Positions 40,590 to 50,162 are shown, counted from the stretch's first letter. The stretch is 64,000 nt of DNA from Gammaproteobacteria bacterium HGW-Gammaproteobacteria-1 (GCA_002840095.1 PGZL01000002.1:31872-95871); one strand, 5' to 3'. Notes: generated from the letters alone by a model not told the origin. A program made the numbers and translations.

Positions 40590-41684
40590 ATGGGCATACT
40601 GCATGAACTGCATAAGCACGGCCAATCGGTGTGGCAGGATTACATCGAGCGCGGCCAGACCCGCGGCGGCGAGTTGCAGAATCTCGTCGATCTCGGTTTA
40701 CGCGGCGTCACTTCCAATCCCAGCATCTTCGAGAAGGCCATCGGCGGCAGCGCCGCCTACGACGAACAAATCCGTTCGGTCCTCGAAGCGGAGCCGGACA
40801 TCGACGTGCACGCCCTGTTCGAGTCGCTGGCGGTGGAGGATATCCGCGAGGCGGCGGACGTGCTGCGGTCGGTGTTCGACGGCTCCGGCGGCGCGGACGG
40901 TTATGTCAGCCTGGAGGTCTCGCCCCACCTGGCCCATGACACCGCCGGCACGGTGGCCGCGGCACAGCGCCTGTGGCAGGCGGTGGATCGGCCCAACCTG
41001 ATGATCAAGGTGCCGGCCACGGCCGAGGGCATCCCCGCCATCGAGACCCTGATCGCGGCCGGTATCAACATCAATGCCACGCTGATGTTCTCGCTGCGCC
41101 ATTACGAGGCGGTGGCCGGTGCCTTCCTGCGCGGCGTGGAGCGCTGCGCCGCACCGCAGTCCATCGCCTCGGTCGCCTCGCTGTTCGTCAGCCGCGTGGA
41201 CACCCTGCTGGATCAGAAACTGGAAACCATCGGCTCGGCGGCGGCGCTGGCGCTGCGCGGCCGTTGCGCCATCGCCAACATCCGGGTCATCTACCGGCGT
41301 TTTCGCGAGCTGTTCGACGGCGCGGAATTTGCGCCTTTGCGTGCCCGCGGCGTCCGCGTGCAGCGACCGCTGTGGGGCAGCACCGGCACCAAGAATCCGG
41401 CCTATTCCGATGTGCTGTACGTCGATGAACTGGTCGGCCCCGATACCGTCAATACCCTGCCGCCCGCCACGCTCAAGGCCTACCTGGCCCATGGCCGGGT
41501 GTGCGACTGTCTTACCGGACAGGTGGATGAGGCGCGCGCCGTGCTGCAACAACTTGCCGCGCTGGATATCGATCTCGACGCGACCTGCGAGCAGTTGCAG
41601 CGCGAAGGCGTCAAGTCCTTCGCCGACGCCTACGATCAGCTCATTGCCGCCTTGCAGCGCAAGCGCGAGACACTGGGACGGTGA
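40590..41684 (+). CDS. tal: Transaldolase
   Basis: Transfers a dihydroxyacetone unit between sugar phosphates in the pentose phosphate pathway. The 364-residue product shows GVTSNPSIFEKAI at the N-terminus, the Schiff-base lysine (Lys140) in NLMIKVPAT, and SVASLFVSRVDTLLD. The length fits the longer transaldolase class of actinobacteria, cyanobacteria and some proteobacteria. The start at 40590 is preferred to an ATG 9 bp earlier because that one directly abuts the 'aaggagg' site. Confidence 0.94.
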   Translation: MGILHELHKHGQSVWQDYIERGQTRGGELQNLVDLGLRGVTSNPSIFEKAIGGSAAYDEQIRSVLEAEPDIDVHALFESLAVEDIREAADVLRSVFDGSGGADGYVSLEVSPHLAHDTAGTVAAAQRLWQAVDRPNLMIKVPATAEGIPAIETLIAAGININATLMFSLRHYEAVAGAFLRGVERCAAPQSIASVASLFVSRVDTLLDQKLETIGSAAALALRGRCAIANIRVIYRRFRELFDGAEFAPLRARGVRVQRPLWGSTGTKNPAYSDVLYVDELVGPDTVNTLPPATLKAYLAHGRVCDCLTGQVDEARAVLQQLAALDIDLDATCEQLQREGVKSFADAYDQLIAALQRKRETLGR

Positions 41685-41917
41685 GCGCGGAACACGATCT
41701 GGCGGTGGCCCTGGCGGTGCGGCAGGCCTGCATTCGCGCGGTGATCGACGGTTACCAGCAGGCGGCCATCAGCGGCCTGTGCCCTGAAGGGGCGTTCGAA
41801 GCCGCGGTGGACGCGGTGCGCATGCTGGATATGGCAGCCGTGCTGCAACGGGAAGAGACGGCGGCTTGCGCCGCCGGGACGGAAAACATCAGGCGGGAAC
41901 CAGGAAGCGTCCGCTGA
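41681..41917 (+). CDS. Small conserved-looking protein coupled to transaldolase
   Basis: 78 residues, function unknown. The GTG start overlaps the tal stop by four bases (GTGA), indicating coupling. The first 50 residues are a regular alpha-helical pair (LAVALAVRQACIRAVIDGYQ and GAFEAAVDAVRMLDM); the last 25 look disordered. Its 3' end overlaps the 3' end of the opposing CopD-like gene by 29 bp. Codon use matches its neighbours. Confidence 0.6.
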   Translation: MSAEHDLAVALAVRQACIRAVIDGYQQAAISGLCPEGAFEAAVDAVRMLDMAAVLQREETAACAAGTENIRREPGSVR

Positions 41918-42353
41918 CGGCGAGGGTGATGGTGAGCAGTCCCAGCAGCAGGTTGCTGCCGACGATGCGGCGGATGGTGGCGAGGCGCGCGCCGCCGGTC
42001 TTCCAGTCCTGCTGCGCCACGGCACTGCGCAAGGCGCGATAGGGACCGAAGTACAGCCACAGGTACAGGCCGATCATCACCATGCCGGTGCCGTTCATGG
42101 CATGCACGTACAGCGGCGCGCCGGCCATGCCCTGGTACACGTTGAAGATGACCCAGTAGCCGGTGAGCGGCAGCAGGATCACCGCCGCCCACACCCACAG
42201 GAAAAAGCCCTGGAAGCAGGCGGCCCACAGCGGCAGCCGCTGCGGCGGCTCCAGCTGGCCGGCGGCCACCGGGCGCAGCACCATGTAGGCGAAGAACATG
42301 CCGCCGACCCAAATCACGGCGGACAGCACGTGCAGCAACATCGCAAATCCCAT
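41889..42353 (-). CDS. CopD-family membrane protein
   Basis: 154 residues, four membrane helices. LLHVLSAVIWVGGMFFAYMVLRP is the characteristic first helix of CopD-type copper resistance/uptake proteins, with a potential haem- or copper-binding His; a further His occurs in LYVHAMNG. The copper ATPase lies 1.6 kb away. It is 14 bp downstream of the DUF3530 gene and probably co-transcribed with it. Confidence 0.82.
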   Translation of the reverse strand: MGFAMLLHVLSAVIWVGGMFFAYMVLRPVAAGQLEPPQRLPLWAACFQGFFLWVWAAVILLPLTGYWVIFNVYQGMAGAPLYVHAMNGTGMVMIGLYLWLYFGPYRALRSAVAQQDWKTGGARLATIRRIVGSNLLLGLLTITLAVSGRFLVPA

Positions 42354-42367
42354 GACGATTCCTCAGA

Positions 42368-43189
42368 TTATTGTGTGATCTCCATGCCGCCGGCATGGGT
42401 CTTGAGCCAGCCGCGCACGCGGCGTTGCAGGATGTCCGTCTGTTCGCCGAAGAAGTGGTCGGCGCCCTCCACCACGAACTGGCGATAGCGCGGCAGCTCC
42501 GCCCCGTCCTGGCGCACCATGCGCCGTCCTTCCTGCAGGCGCAGCGCTCCGGCGCGCAATACTTCCAGGCTTTCCGCGCTGCCGTAGATGTCGTAGATGG
42601 GGACGTTGGCGCTGTTCAGCAAGGCGGCATCGTCCACCGGCCCCATGGCCACCAGGATTAGCCCGTTGACCGCGCCGCGGTTGTCTGCGGCGTAGCGCAG
42701 GGCGGCAAGGGCGCCGCTGCCGTGGCCGAGCAGGATGATGTTGCGGATGTTCTTGCCCGCCAGCAGGGCGAGGGCGGCGCGGACCCGCGCCGGCGTCTGC
42801 TCCGCCGCGGCCGCGGCCTCGGGGGGCGGCAACTGCAATGACAGTGTGGTCCAGCCGTATTGCGGCAAGGTCTGCCGTAAGGTTCCGATGACCCCCGGCC
42901 AGTCGGCGTGGGCGCCGGTATCGTGCAGCAGTAGCACGCCGCCCTGGGGCTGGCCCAGGGTTTCGTCGCGCAGCAGCGCCAGCACCGGCTTGCCGTCCAC
43001 GGTCAGTTCCTGCGCGTCGGCGGCGGCGGGGCTGGCGCGCAGCAGGGCCACCGTGTCCTGCTCCGGATCGGCGGCGGCCGCGGGCATTTCCGCTGCCGGC
43101 GTCTGCGCCGGGGGCGGAGTCTCGGCGGGCGCGCCGTGGGCGCAAGTGGCCCAAAGGCCGAGCAGCAATATATAACGTAGGGTTTTCAT
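42368..43189 (-). CDS. Exported alpha/beta-hydrolase-like protein (DUF3530)
   Basis: A 273-residue protein with a signal peptide (about 1-19, ending CAHGA) and a Pro/Ala-rich linker. A hydrolase fold follows: GVLLLHDTGAHADWPGVIGTL, the nucleophile-elbow-like LLGHGSGALAALRYA and a late histidine in VEGADHFFGEQ. This fits DUF3530. Catalysis is unproven. The ATG at 43189 gives the signal peptide at once; 25 upstream in-frame codons are excluded. Confidence 0.82.
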   Translation of the reverse strand: MKTLRYILLLGLWATCAHGAPAETPPPAQTPAAEMPAAAADPEQDTVALLRASPAAADAQELTVDGKPVLALLRDETLGQPQGGVLLLHDTGAHADWPGVIGTLRQTLPQYGWTTLSLQLPPPEAAAAAEQTPARVRAALALLAGKNIRNIILLGHGSGALAALRYAADNRGAVNGLILVAMGPVDDAALLNSANVPIYDIYGSAESLEVLRAGALRLQEGRRMVRQDGAELPRYRQFVVEGADHFFGEQTDILQRRVRGWLKTHAGGMEITQ

Positions 43190-43327
43190 GGCCTTGCAGC
43201 ATATCGGTCGGGCCGCGGCCCGTAAAGGCGGATATGTCGCAATGACCGCCGGGAGCCGGTACAATCGGCGGTCAAATTTTCAAAGCGCCCCGCAGAGGGC
43301 ATCACATTCAAGCTCAGAGGGATCACC

Positions 43328-44020
43328 ATGGCGGACTTTCAGATTGCACCTTCCATCCTGTCGGCGGACTTCGCCCGTCTCGGTGAGGAGGTCGTCAACG
43401 TGCTGGCCTCCGGCGCCGACATCGTTCACTTCGACGTAATGGACAACCACTACGTGCCGAACCTGACCATCGGCCCACTGGTGTGCGAGGCCCTGCGCAA
43501 GCACGGCGTCACCGCTCCCATCGACGTGCACCTGATGGTCAAGCCGGTGGATCGCATCATTCCCGATTTCGCCAAGGCCGGCGCCACCTACATCACCTTC
43601 CACCCGGAAGCCTCCGAGCACGTCGATCGCACCCTGCAGCTGATCAAGGGCGAAGGCTGCAAGGCCGGTCTGGTGTTCAACCCGGCCACCCCGCTGGACT
43701 ATCTCGAGTACGTAATCGACAAGGTCGACATGGTGCTGTTGATGTCGGTCAACCCGGGCTTCGGCGGCCAGAGCTTCATTCCCGGCACGCTGAAGAAGCT
43801 GAAGAAGGCCCGCGCCCTCATCGACGCCTCCGGCCGCGACATCCGCCTGGAGATCGACGGCGGCGTGAAAGTGGACAACATCCGCGAGATCGCCGAAGCC
43901 GGTGCCGATACCTTCGTGGCCGGCTCCGCGGTGTTCAACGCCGCCAAGTCCACCGACCCCAACCACTACGACACCGTGCTGAAGGCCTTCCGCGCCGAAC
44001 TGGCCAAGGTCGGCAAGTAA
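43328..44020 (+). CDS. rpe: Ribulose-phosphate 3-epimerase
   Basis: Interconverts ribulose 5-phosphate and xylulose 5-phosphate. The 230-residue TIM barrel shows [31 protein letters not shown] (metal His and Asp), [20 protein letters not shown] and LEIDGGVK with the catalytic Asp. First of rpe-gph-trpE, a common order in gammaproteobacteria. 'gctcagagggatcacc' precedes the ATG. Confidence 0.96.
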   Translation: MADFQIAPSILSADFARLGEEVVNVLASGADIVHFDVMDNHYVPNLTIGPLVCEALRKHGVTAPIDVHLMVKPVDRIIPDFAKAGATYITFHPEASEHVDRTLQLIKGEGCKAGLVFNPATPLDYLEYVIDKVDMVLLMSVNPGFGGQSFIPGTLKKLKKARALIDASGRDIRLEIDGGVKVDNIREIAEAGADTFVAGSAVFNAAKSTDPNHYDTVLKAFRAELAKVGK

Positions 44021-44043
44021 GCCGGTACGTCAAAAGCCTTCAG

Positions 44044-44194
44044 CGCAAAGGCGCAAAGGACGCAAAGAGCGCAAAGGATCTTGGTGTTAGTGTGGGAGCT
44101 TGGCTATGCCGGCTGATAACAGTCAGTCCGGCGTCGTTTCCCGTAGGTGAGCAGTAAACCCCTTTGCGTTCTTTGCGGCCTTTGCGTCTTTGCG
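44044..44194. repeat. Empty word palindrome (cgcaaagg / ctttgcg)
   Basis: The left arm 44044-44078 iterates 'cgcaaagg'. The right arm about 44162-44194 reads 'ctttgcgttctttgcggcc' and continues 'tttgcgtctttgcg'. The loop is about 80 bp without a gene. The right arm matches that of the gene-bearing element at 46594-47061 with one difference. Confidence 0.88.
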
Positions 44195-44210
44195 TTTAAG
44201 AGATCATTCC

Positions 44211-44885
44211 ATGACTTTGGCCAAACCCGAAATGATCCTTCTCGACCTGGACGGCACGCTGGTGGACAGCGTGCCGGACCTGGCCTTTTGCGTCGACGAG
44301 ATGATGAAGCAGCTGGGCCGCGCGCCCCACGGTGAGGACACGGTGCGCGGCTGGGTGGGCAACGGCGTGGAGCGGCTGGTCAAGCGCGCCCTCACCGGCG
44401 AGCTGGAGGCGGAGCCCGCCGTGGACGAATTCGACCGCGCCATGCCCATCTTCACCGAACTGTATGCGGTAAACACCAGCCAGCGCAGCCAGCTGTTCCC
44501 CGGCATCCGCGAGGGGCTGGCGGCGCTCCAGGCGGCGGGCATCAGGCTGGCCTGCGTCACCAACAAGGCGGCGCGCTTCACCGAGCCGCTGCTGCGGGAC
44601 CTGGGCATCCGTGACTATTTCGGCATCGTGGTCAGCGGCGACACCCTCCCGTACAAAAAGCCCCATCCGGCACCCTTGCTCCATGCCGCCGATTTCTTTA
44701 AAGTCGAATCCTCACACGCGCTGATGGTCGGGGATTCCATGCACGACGTGCATGCGGCGCGGGCGGCGGGCTTCGCGGTGGTGGCGGTGAGCTACGGCTA
44801 CAATCACGGCATCGACATCCGCGAGGCCAGTCCCGATGCCGTCATCGACTCCCTGGCCGAACTGCCGGCACTGTTGCAGTTGTAA
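44211..44885 (+). CDS. gph: Phosphoglycolate phosphatase
   Basis: A HAD-superfamily phosphatase that removes 2-phosphoglycolate. 224 residues. LLDLDGTLVDS has the nucleophile Asp12 and Asp14, CVTNKAARF is motif II, YKKPHPAPLLHA motif III, and MVGDSMHDVHAARAAG motif IV. The cap domain spans about 20-90. The start at 44211 is chosen over seven codons that fall in the repeat arm. Confidence 0.93.
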   Translation: MTLAKPEMILLDLDGTLVDSVPDLAFCVDEMMKQLGRAPHGEDTVRGWVGNGVERLVKRALTGELEAEPAVDEFDRAMPIFTELYAVNTSQRSQLFPGIREGLAALQAAGIRLACVTNKAARFTEPLLRDLGIRDYFGIVVSGDTLPYKKPHPAPLLHAADFFKVESSHALMVGDSMHDVHAARAAGFAVVAVSYGYNHGIDIREASPDAVIDSLAELPALLQL

Positions 44886-44897
44886 AGCCAAAACCAG

Positions 44898-44964
44898 GAC
44901 AGGATTAACAAGATGTACAAGATGAAGGCCGTACCGGTATCCTGTACATCTTGTTAATCCTGTC
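44898..44964. repeat. Intergenic palindrome with a 22-bp perfect stem
   Basis: 'gacaggattaacaagatgta' plus 'ca' (44898-44919) is exactly complementary to 44943-44964; the loop is 23 bp. It follows gph by 12 bp. The trpE leader (44965-45105) shows no attenuator-like Trp-rich peptide. Confidence 0.92.
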
Positions 44965-45105
44965 GAAGATTTCTTTTTCCGGACTCGCCAAGTGGCACAA
45001 ACCGACACGACAAAGCTGGGAATCACCGGGACGCGATGGCGCCGCTGGTAGGCGTTCGCGTGTACCCATTGATTCCGTAATCACTTTGCCTGTCAGGTAG
45101 CTGCC

Positions 45106-46590
45106 ATGACTCCACAACGTTTCGCCGAACTCGCCTCCCAGGGCTACAACCGCATACCCGTCGCACGCGAGGTCCTCGCCGATCTCGACACGCCGCTGTC
45201 CACCTATCTCAAGCTGGCCAACGCGCCGTACTCCTATCTGTTCGAGTCGGTGCAGGGCGGCGAGAAATGGGGCCGCTACTCCATCATCGGCCTGCCCTGC
45301 CGCACCATCGTGCGCGTGCGCGGCCACGACATCGACGTGGAGCACGACGGCGCCGTCGTAGAGAGCGAAACCGTCACCGATCCTCTGGCCTGGATCGAAC
45401 AGTTCCAGCTGCGCTACAAGGTGGCCTGCGGGCCGGGCGAGCCGCGCTTCAACGGCGGCCTGGTCGGCTACTTCGGTTACGACACCGTGCGCTACATCGA
45501 GCCGCGCCTCGGCCCCTGTCCCAACACCGACGAAATGGGCGTGCCGGACGTGATGCTGATGGTGTCCGACGAGGTGGTGGTATTCGACAACCTGGGCGGC
45601 AAGCTGCATGTCATCGTCCACGCCGACCCGGCACAGCAGAATGCCCTCGCCACCGCGCAGCAGCGCCTCGAACAGCTTGTCGCCCAGCTGCGCGGCCCGC
45701 TGCCGGCGCGGCCGGCCACGACACCGCATCAGGTGACCGAGCAGGACTTCGTCTCCGGCTTCACCCAGCACGGTTTCGAGGAGGCGGTGCGCAAATCGAA
45801 GGAGTACATCGTCGACGGCGACATCATGCAGGTGGTGCTGTCGCAGCGATTGTCGATTCCCTTCTACGCTCCGTCGCTGGACCTGTACCGTTCGCTGCGC
45901 AGCCTCAATCCCTCGCCCTACATGTTCTACCTGGACCTCGACGGCTTCGAGGTGGTGGGCTCCTCGCCGGAGATCCTCACCCGCTGCGAAGACGGCAAGG
46001 TGACGGTGCGTCCCATCGCCGGCACGCGGCCGCGCGGCAAGTCGGAGGAAGAGGACAAGGCGCTGGAGGTAGACCTGCTGGCCGACCCGAAGGAAATCGC
46101 CGAGCACCTTATGCTCATCGACCTGGGCCGCAACGACGTCGGCCGCATCGCCGAGACCGGCAGCGTCGAGCTCACCGAGAAGATGGTGATCGAGCGCTAT
46201 TCCCACGTGATGCACATCGTCTCCAACGTGGAGGGCCGGCTGAAGGCCGGCATGAGCGCCATGGATGCCCTGCGCGCCACCTTCCCGGCCGGCACCGTGT
46301 CCGGCGCCCCGAAGATCCGTGCCATGGAGATCATCGACGAACTGGAGCCGGTGAAGCGCGGCGTCTACGCCGGTGCGGTGGGCTACCTGGCCTGGAACGG
46401 CAACATGGATACCGCCATCGCCATCCGCACCGCGGTGGTCAAGGAAGGCACGCTCTACATGCAGGCCGGCGCCGGCATCGTCTACGACTCGGTGCCGCGC
46501 AACGAGTGGGACGAGACCATGAACAAGAGCCGTGCCATTTTCCGTGCCGCCACCCTGGCCGAGGCAGGGTTGGACAGCCCGAAAAGATAA
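45106..46590 (+). CDS. trpE: Anthranilate synthase component I
   Basis: Makes anthranilate from chorismate with ammonia from TrpG. The 494-residue product has the N-terminal feedback-site region ([22 protein letters not shown]-like), [16 protein letters not shown], and the C-terminal chorismate-binding core with [45 protein letters not shown] and [19 protein letters not shown]. Complete. The partner gene trpG is 481 bp downstream, beyond an inserted element. Confidence 0.97.
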   Translation: MTPQRFAELASQGYNRIPVAREVLADLDTPLSTYLKLANAPYSYLFESVQGGEKWGRYSIIGLPCRTIVRVRGHDIDVEHDGAVVESETVTDPLAWIEQFQLRYKVACGPGEPRFNGGLVGYFGYDTVRYIEPRLGPCPNTDEMGVPDVMLMVSDEVVVFDNLGGKLHVIVHADPAQQNALATAQQRLEQLVAQLRGPLPARPATTPHQVTEQDFVSGFTQHGFEEAVRKSKEYIVDGDIMQVVLSQRLSIPFYAPSLDLYRSLRSLNPSPYMFYLDLDGFEVVGSSPEILTRCEDGKVTVRPIAGTRPRGKSEEEDKALEVDLLADPKEIAEHLMLIDLGRNDVGRIAETGSVELTEKMVIERYSHVMHIVSNVEGRLKAGMSAMDALRATFPAGTVSGAPKIRAMEIIDELEPVKRGVYAGAVGYLAWNGNMDTAIAIRTAVVKEGTLYMQAGAGIVYDSVPRNEWDETMNKSRAIFRAATLAEAGLDSPKR

Positions 46591-46593
46591 GAG

Positions 46594-47061
46594 TTAAACG
46601 CAAAGACGCAAAGGACGCGAAGATCGCAAAGGAATGTGATGGACGAGAATGGGTTATCAAAGGTGATTATCGGTGCCGCCATCGAGGTGCACCGGTTTCT
46701 GGGGCCCGGTTTGCTGGAGAACGTGTATCGGCAATGTCTCGCCCAAGAGTTGGGATTACTCGGCATCCGGGTGGCGCAGGAGGTTCCGATTTCCGCCAGC
46801 TACAAGGGCGCCGATGTGGACCTGGCGTATCGCTTGGATATGTTGGTGGCTGACAGGGTGGTGGTTGAACTTAAGGTCGTAGAGCAGCTGCAAAAGATTC
46901 ACGAGGCCCAGTTGCTTTCCTATCTGCGACTGAGCGGTAAACGGCTCGGGCTATTGATCAACTTCAATGTGACTCAGTTGCGCGGTGGCATTCGGCGTGT
47001 GGTGAATGGACTTTAAATGACAACTTTGCGTTCTTTGCGGTCTTTGCGTCTTTGCGTTTAA
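46594..47061. mobile_element. Gene-bearing inverted-repeat element (GxxExxY cargo)
   Basis: The left arm 46594-46634 ('taaacgcaaagacgcaaagg' onward) and right arm 47022-47061 (ending 'tttgcgtctttgcgttta') are reverse complements over about 40 bp with few mismatches. Between them lies one complete gene (46639-47016), which nearly fills the loop. The insertion separates trpE from trpG, normally adjacent. No flanking target duplication is obvious. An empty element with almost the same right arm lies at 44044-44194. Confidence 0.7.
46639..47016 (+). CDS. GxxExxY protein (PD-(D/E)xK nuclease-like)
   Basis: A 125-residue protein. The family-defining GPGLLENVY (GxxExxY) lies near residue 22. AYRLDMLVADRVVVELKVVE provides the D-(x)n-ExK pattern of a PD-(D/E)xK nuclease core, and HEAQLLSYLRLSGKRLGLLINFNV is the conserved C-terminal block. 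The biological role is undetermined. The ATG at 46639 follows 'aagga' in the left arm itself, so the repeat supplies the ribosome-binding site. It sits in the loop of the inverted repeat and splits the trp operon. Confidence 0.88.
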   Translation: MDENGLSKVIIGAAIEVHRFLGPGLLENVYRQCLAQELGLLGIRVAQEVPISASYKGADVDLAYRLDMLVADRVVVELKVVEQLQKIHEAQLLSYLRLSGKRLGLLINFNVTQLRGGIRRVVNGL

Positions 47062-47071
47062 GGGGTTTGCC

Positions 47072-47668
47072 ATGCTGCTGATGATCGACAACTACGACTC
47101 CTTCACCTACAACCTGGTGCAGTATTTCGCCGAGTTGGGGGCCGAGGTTCAGGTACACCGCAACGATCAGATCACGGTGGCGGAGATCGAGGCGCTGGCG
47201 CCGCGGCACCTGGTGGTGTCGCCGGGGCCGTGCTCGCCCACCGAGGCGGGCATCTCGGTGGCGGCGATACAGCACTTCGCCGGCAAGCTGCCGATCCTGG
47301 GCGTGTGTCTCGGCCACCAGTCCATCGGCCAGGCCTTCGGCGGCAACATCGTGCATGCGCGCGAAATCATGCACGGCAAGACCTCGCCGATTTATCACAG
47401 CGACGTGGGCGTGTTTCACGGCCTGGACAATCCGTTCCAGGCCACGCGCTATCATTCCCTGGTGATCGAGCAGGCCTCCATTCCGTCCTGCCTGGAGGTC
47501 ACGGCCTGGACCCAGCATGTCGATGGCGGTCGGGACGAAATCATGGGCGTGCGTCATCGCGAGTTCGTCATCGAGGGTGTGCAGTTCCATCCCGAGTCGA
47601 TACTCACCCGTCACGGCCACGACCTGCTGCGCAACTTCCTGGCCATGCAGGGCGGGCGGCGGGCTTAA
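47072..47668 (+). CDS. trpG: Anthranilate synthase component II (glutamine amidotransferase)
   Basis: Supplies ammonia to TrpE (and possibly to PabB). 198 residues. [19 protein letters not shown], the oxyanion region [12 protein letters not shown], the nucleophile cysteine in [15 protein letters not shown], and the catalytic His-Glu in FHPESILT are all present. The start lies 10 bp after the right arm of the inserted element. Confidence 0.96.
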   Translation: MLLMIDNYDSFTYNLVQYFAELGAEVQVHRNDQITVAEIEALAPRHLVVSPGPCSPTEAGISVAAIQHFAGKLPILGVCLGHQSIGQAFGGNIVHAREIMHGKTSPIYHSDVGVFHGLDNPFQATRYHSLVIEQASIPSCLEVTAWTQHVDGGRDEIMGVRHREFVIEGVQFHPESILTRHGHDLLRNFLAMQGGRRA

Positions 47669-47679
47669 CCCCCCTTTGT

Positions 47680-47752
47680 CGCTGAGACGCGGAGACGCAG
47701 AGCAGGACTATTTGTTTCATCCTCGACACTCCGCGTTTCCGCGCCTCTGCGG
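47680..47752. repeat. Degenerate word palindrome (gagacgcggagacgcagag / ctctgcgg)
   Basis: The left arm is 47680-47702 and the right arm 'ctccgcgtttccgcgcctct' begins near 47730. It is less perfect than its relatives. Confidence 0.65.
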
Positions 47753-47778
47753 CAATCCGGTTTGTATTGGAGTTTCCC

Positions 47779-48987
47779 GTGCCGAATCCAGGCGCCCCTG
47801 CGGCGCACCACCCTTTGTTCATCGCCCTTATCGCCGCGTCGCTGTCGATGCTGGCGCCGTTCACCATCGATACCTACCTGCCGTCGTTTCCGGCCATCGC
47901 CGCCGATCTCGGCGCCTCCCATGTGCAGATGCAGCAGACCATGGGGCTGTACCTGGCCGCTTTCGCCCTGACCACGCTGATTTACGGCCCGCTGTCGGAT
48001 ACCTTCGGCCGCCGCCCGGTGATCATCGGCGCCCTGGCGCTGTATGTGGCGGGCAGTATCGGCGCCGCCCTGACCGCCTCCATCGACGGCCTGCTGTTCT
48101 GGCGCGTAGTGCAGGGACTGTCGGCCGGGGCCGGCGTGGTGGTGGGCCGGGCCATGGTGCGTGACGTGTTCAGCGGCCACCATGCCCAGCGGGTGCTGTC
48201 CCAGGCCATGCTGATCTTCGCCGTGGCGCCGGCCATCGCGCCGATGATCGGCGGCGTGTTGCAGGACTGGTCCGGCTGGCGTTCCGTGTTCTGGTTTCTC
48301 GCCCTGCTCGGGCTGGGGGTGCTGGCGCTCATCGCCTGGCGCGCCCCCGAAACCCTGGCGAAGGAGGGGCGCCACTCCATCCACCCGGCGAAAGTGGCCG
48401 CCGCCTACGCCATGGCGTTGCGGCACGGCCGTTTCATGGGGCTGGTGCTGGCCTTTGCCTTCAATTTCGGCGCCTTCTTCATCTACATCGCCGCCGCGCC
48501 GACGCTGTTGTACGAGCACCTGCACCTGGGCACCAACGATTTCTGGATGCAGTTCGTGCCCATGGTGGGCGGCCTGATGCTGGGTTCCTACACCATGAGC
48601 CGCCTGGCCGGGCGGATCACGCCGCGGCGCGGCATCGGCATCGGTTACGTGCTGATGATCGGCGCCAGCCTCTGCAACGTGCTGCAGGCGCTGCTGCTGC
48701 CGCCGGCGCCGGTCAACGTGCTGGCGCCCCTGGTGCTGTATGCCTTTGCGGTGTCGTTCAGCATGCCCAATCTCACCGTGCTGGCGCTGGACTGCTTTCC
48801 GCGCAACCGCGGCATGGCGGCGGCGGTGCAGTCCTTCCTGCAGGTGGGCTTCAACGCCTTGGTCGCCGGTCTGCTGGTGCCGCTGCTGGCACATCACGTG
48901 TGGGCCATGGCGCTGGGTATGCTGGGCCTGGCGTGTGCCGGTCTTGTGGTCTGGGGCTGGCAGGAGCGCCAAACCCCCAACATCTGA
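47779..48987 (+). CDS. Bcr/CflA-family drug efflux MFS transporter
   Basis: A 402-residue proton-driven exporter with 12 membrane helices. The Bcr/CflA group is indicated by IDTYLPSFPAIAADLGASHVQMQQTM, the motif-A loop GPLSDTFGRRPVIIG and RAMVRDVFSG in helix 4-5. The substrate is unknown (relatives export bicyclomycin, chloramphenicol or sulfonamides). GTG at 47779 with 'ggag' upstream is preferred; a TTG four codons earlier is possible. It lies between trpG and trpD, bounded by two palindromes, and is not expected in a trp operon. Confidence 0.88.
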   Translation: MPNPGAPAAHHPLFIALIAASLSMLAPFTIDTYLPSFPAIAADLGASHVQMQQTMGLYLAAFALTTLIYGPLSDTFGRRPVIIGALALYVAGSIGAALTASIDGLLFWRVVQGLSAGAGVVVGRAMVRDVFSGHHAQRVLSQAMLIFAVAPAIAPMIGGVLQDWSGWRSVFWFLALLGLGVLALIAWRAPETLAKEGRHSIHPAKVAAAYAMALRHGRFMGLVLAFAFNFGAFFIYIAAAPTLLYEHLHLGTNDFWMQFVPMVGGLMLGSYTMSRLAGRITPRRGIGIGYVLMIGASLCNVLQALLLPPAPVNVLAPLVLYAFAVSFSMPNLTVLALDCFPRNRGMAAAVQSFLQVGFNALVAGLLVPLLAHHVWAMALGMLGLACAGLVVWGWQERQTPNI

Positions 48988-49045
48988 CGCAGAGACGCAG
49001 AGTTTTTTTGAGCAAGCAATCCCTCTGTGTCTCCGCGTCTCTGCG
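48988..49045. repeat. Short word palindrome (cgcagagacgcagag / ctccgcgtctctgcg)
   Basis: The arms are 48988-49002 and about 49023-49045. A run of seven T (49003-49009) after the left arm could assist termination of the MFS gene. Confidence 0.75.
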
Positions 49046-49135
49046 GCGGGTTTCTAATTTGCTCGCTTGACCGCGGCAGGGGTGGCACGGACAATCCCCG
49101 CTGTTTATTACGGCACGAACCAAGGGTTTAGAATC

Positions 49136-50161
49136 ATGGACATGCAGACTGCCATCCGCACCGTAACCGAGCGCCGTGATCTCAGCGGCGAACAGATGAC
49201 CGCCGTGATGCGCCTGATCATGACCGGTGAGGCGACCCCGGCGCAGATCGGCGGTTTCCTCGTCGGCCTGCGCATGAAGGGCGAGACGGTGGACGAGATC
49301 GCCGCCGCCGCCGGCGTGATGCGCGAGCTGGTGACGCGGGTGGAGCTGGACCTGCCGCATATGGTGGACACCTGCGGCACCGGCGGCGACGGCGCCCATA
49401 CCTTCAACATCTCCACCACCGCCGCCTTTGTGGTGGCAGCCGCCGGCGCCAACGTGGCCAAGCACGGCAACCGTTCGGTTTCCAGCAAGTCCGGCAGCGC
49501 CGACGTGCTGGAGGCGGCGGGCGTCAACCTGGAACTGACGCCGGCGCAGGTGGCCGCCTGCGTGCAACAGGCCGGCGTCGGCTTCATGTTCGCGCCCAAG
49601 CATCACAGCGCCATGAAGCATGCCGTCGGCCCGCGCCGCGAGATGGGCGTGCGCACTATCTTCAACGTGCTGGGGCCGCTGACCAATCCCGCCGGTGCGC
49701 CGCACCAGGTGCTCGGCGTCTACAGCAGCGAGTGGCTGGAGCCGTTGGCCCAGGTGTTGGGGCGGCTCGGCTCCAAGCACGTGCTGGTGGTGCACGCGGA
49801 GGACGGCATGGACGAAATCAGCATCGGCGCGCCCACCCAGGTGGCCGAGTGGCATCACGGCAGCCTGAAACGCTATGCCATCACGCCGGAGCAGTTCGGC
49901 ATGGTGCGTGCCGACGTGCGCCGCCTGGCGGTGGAACTGCCGGCGCAGAGCCTCGGCATCCTGCGGGAGGTGCTGGACGACAGGGACGGTCCGGCGCGGG
50001 ACATCGTGCTGCTCAACGCCGGTGCCGCCATCTACGCCGCCGATCTGGCGGCGACGCTGGAGGAGGGGGTGCAGAAGGCGCGCGAGGCCATCACCAGCGG
50101 TGCCGCGCGCGAGCGGCTGGCGCGCCTGATCCAGGTGAGCAACGGCTTCAAGGTGGCGTGA
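49136..50161 (+). CDS. trpD: Anthranilate phosphoribosyltransferase
   Basis: Second step of tryptophan synthesis, joining anthranilate to PRPP. 341 residues. [21 protein letters not shown], the PRPP-binding [37 protein letters not shown] and [20 protein letters not shown] are the conserved blocks. The ATG at 49136 gives the usual [10 protein letters not shown] start. trpC begins 2 bp after its stop. Confidence 0.96.
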   Translation: MDMQTAIRTVTERRDLSGEQMTAVMRLIMTGEATPAQIGGFLVGLRMKGETVDEIAAAAGVMRELVTRVELDLPHMVDTCGTGGDGAHTFNISTTAAFVVAAAGANVAKHGNRSVSSKSGSADVLEAAGVNLELTPAQVAACVQQAGVGFMFAPKHHSAMKHAVGPRREMGVRTIFNVLGPLTNPAGAPHQVLGVYSSEWLEPLAQVLGRLGSKHVLVVHAEDGMDEISIGAPTQVAEWHHGSLKRYAITPEQFGMVRADVRRLAVELPAQSLGILREVLDDRDGPARDIVLLNAGAAIYAADLAATLEEGVQKAREAITSGAARERLARLIQVSNGFKVA

Positions 50162-50162
50162 C

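Noticed and set aside
44965-45105. Tryptophan attenuator in the trpE leader
   Set aside because: No short frame with adjacent Trp codons and no alternative terminator hairpin was found between the palindrome at 44898-44964 and trpE.
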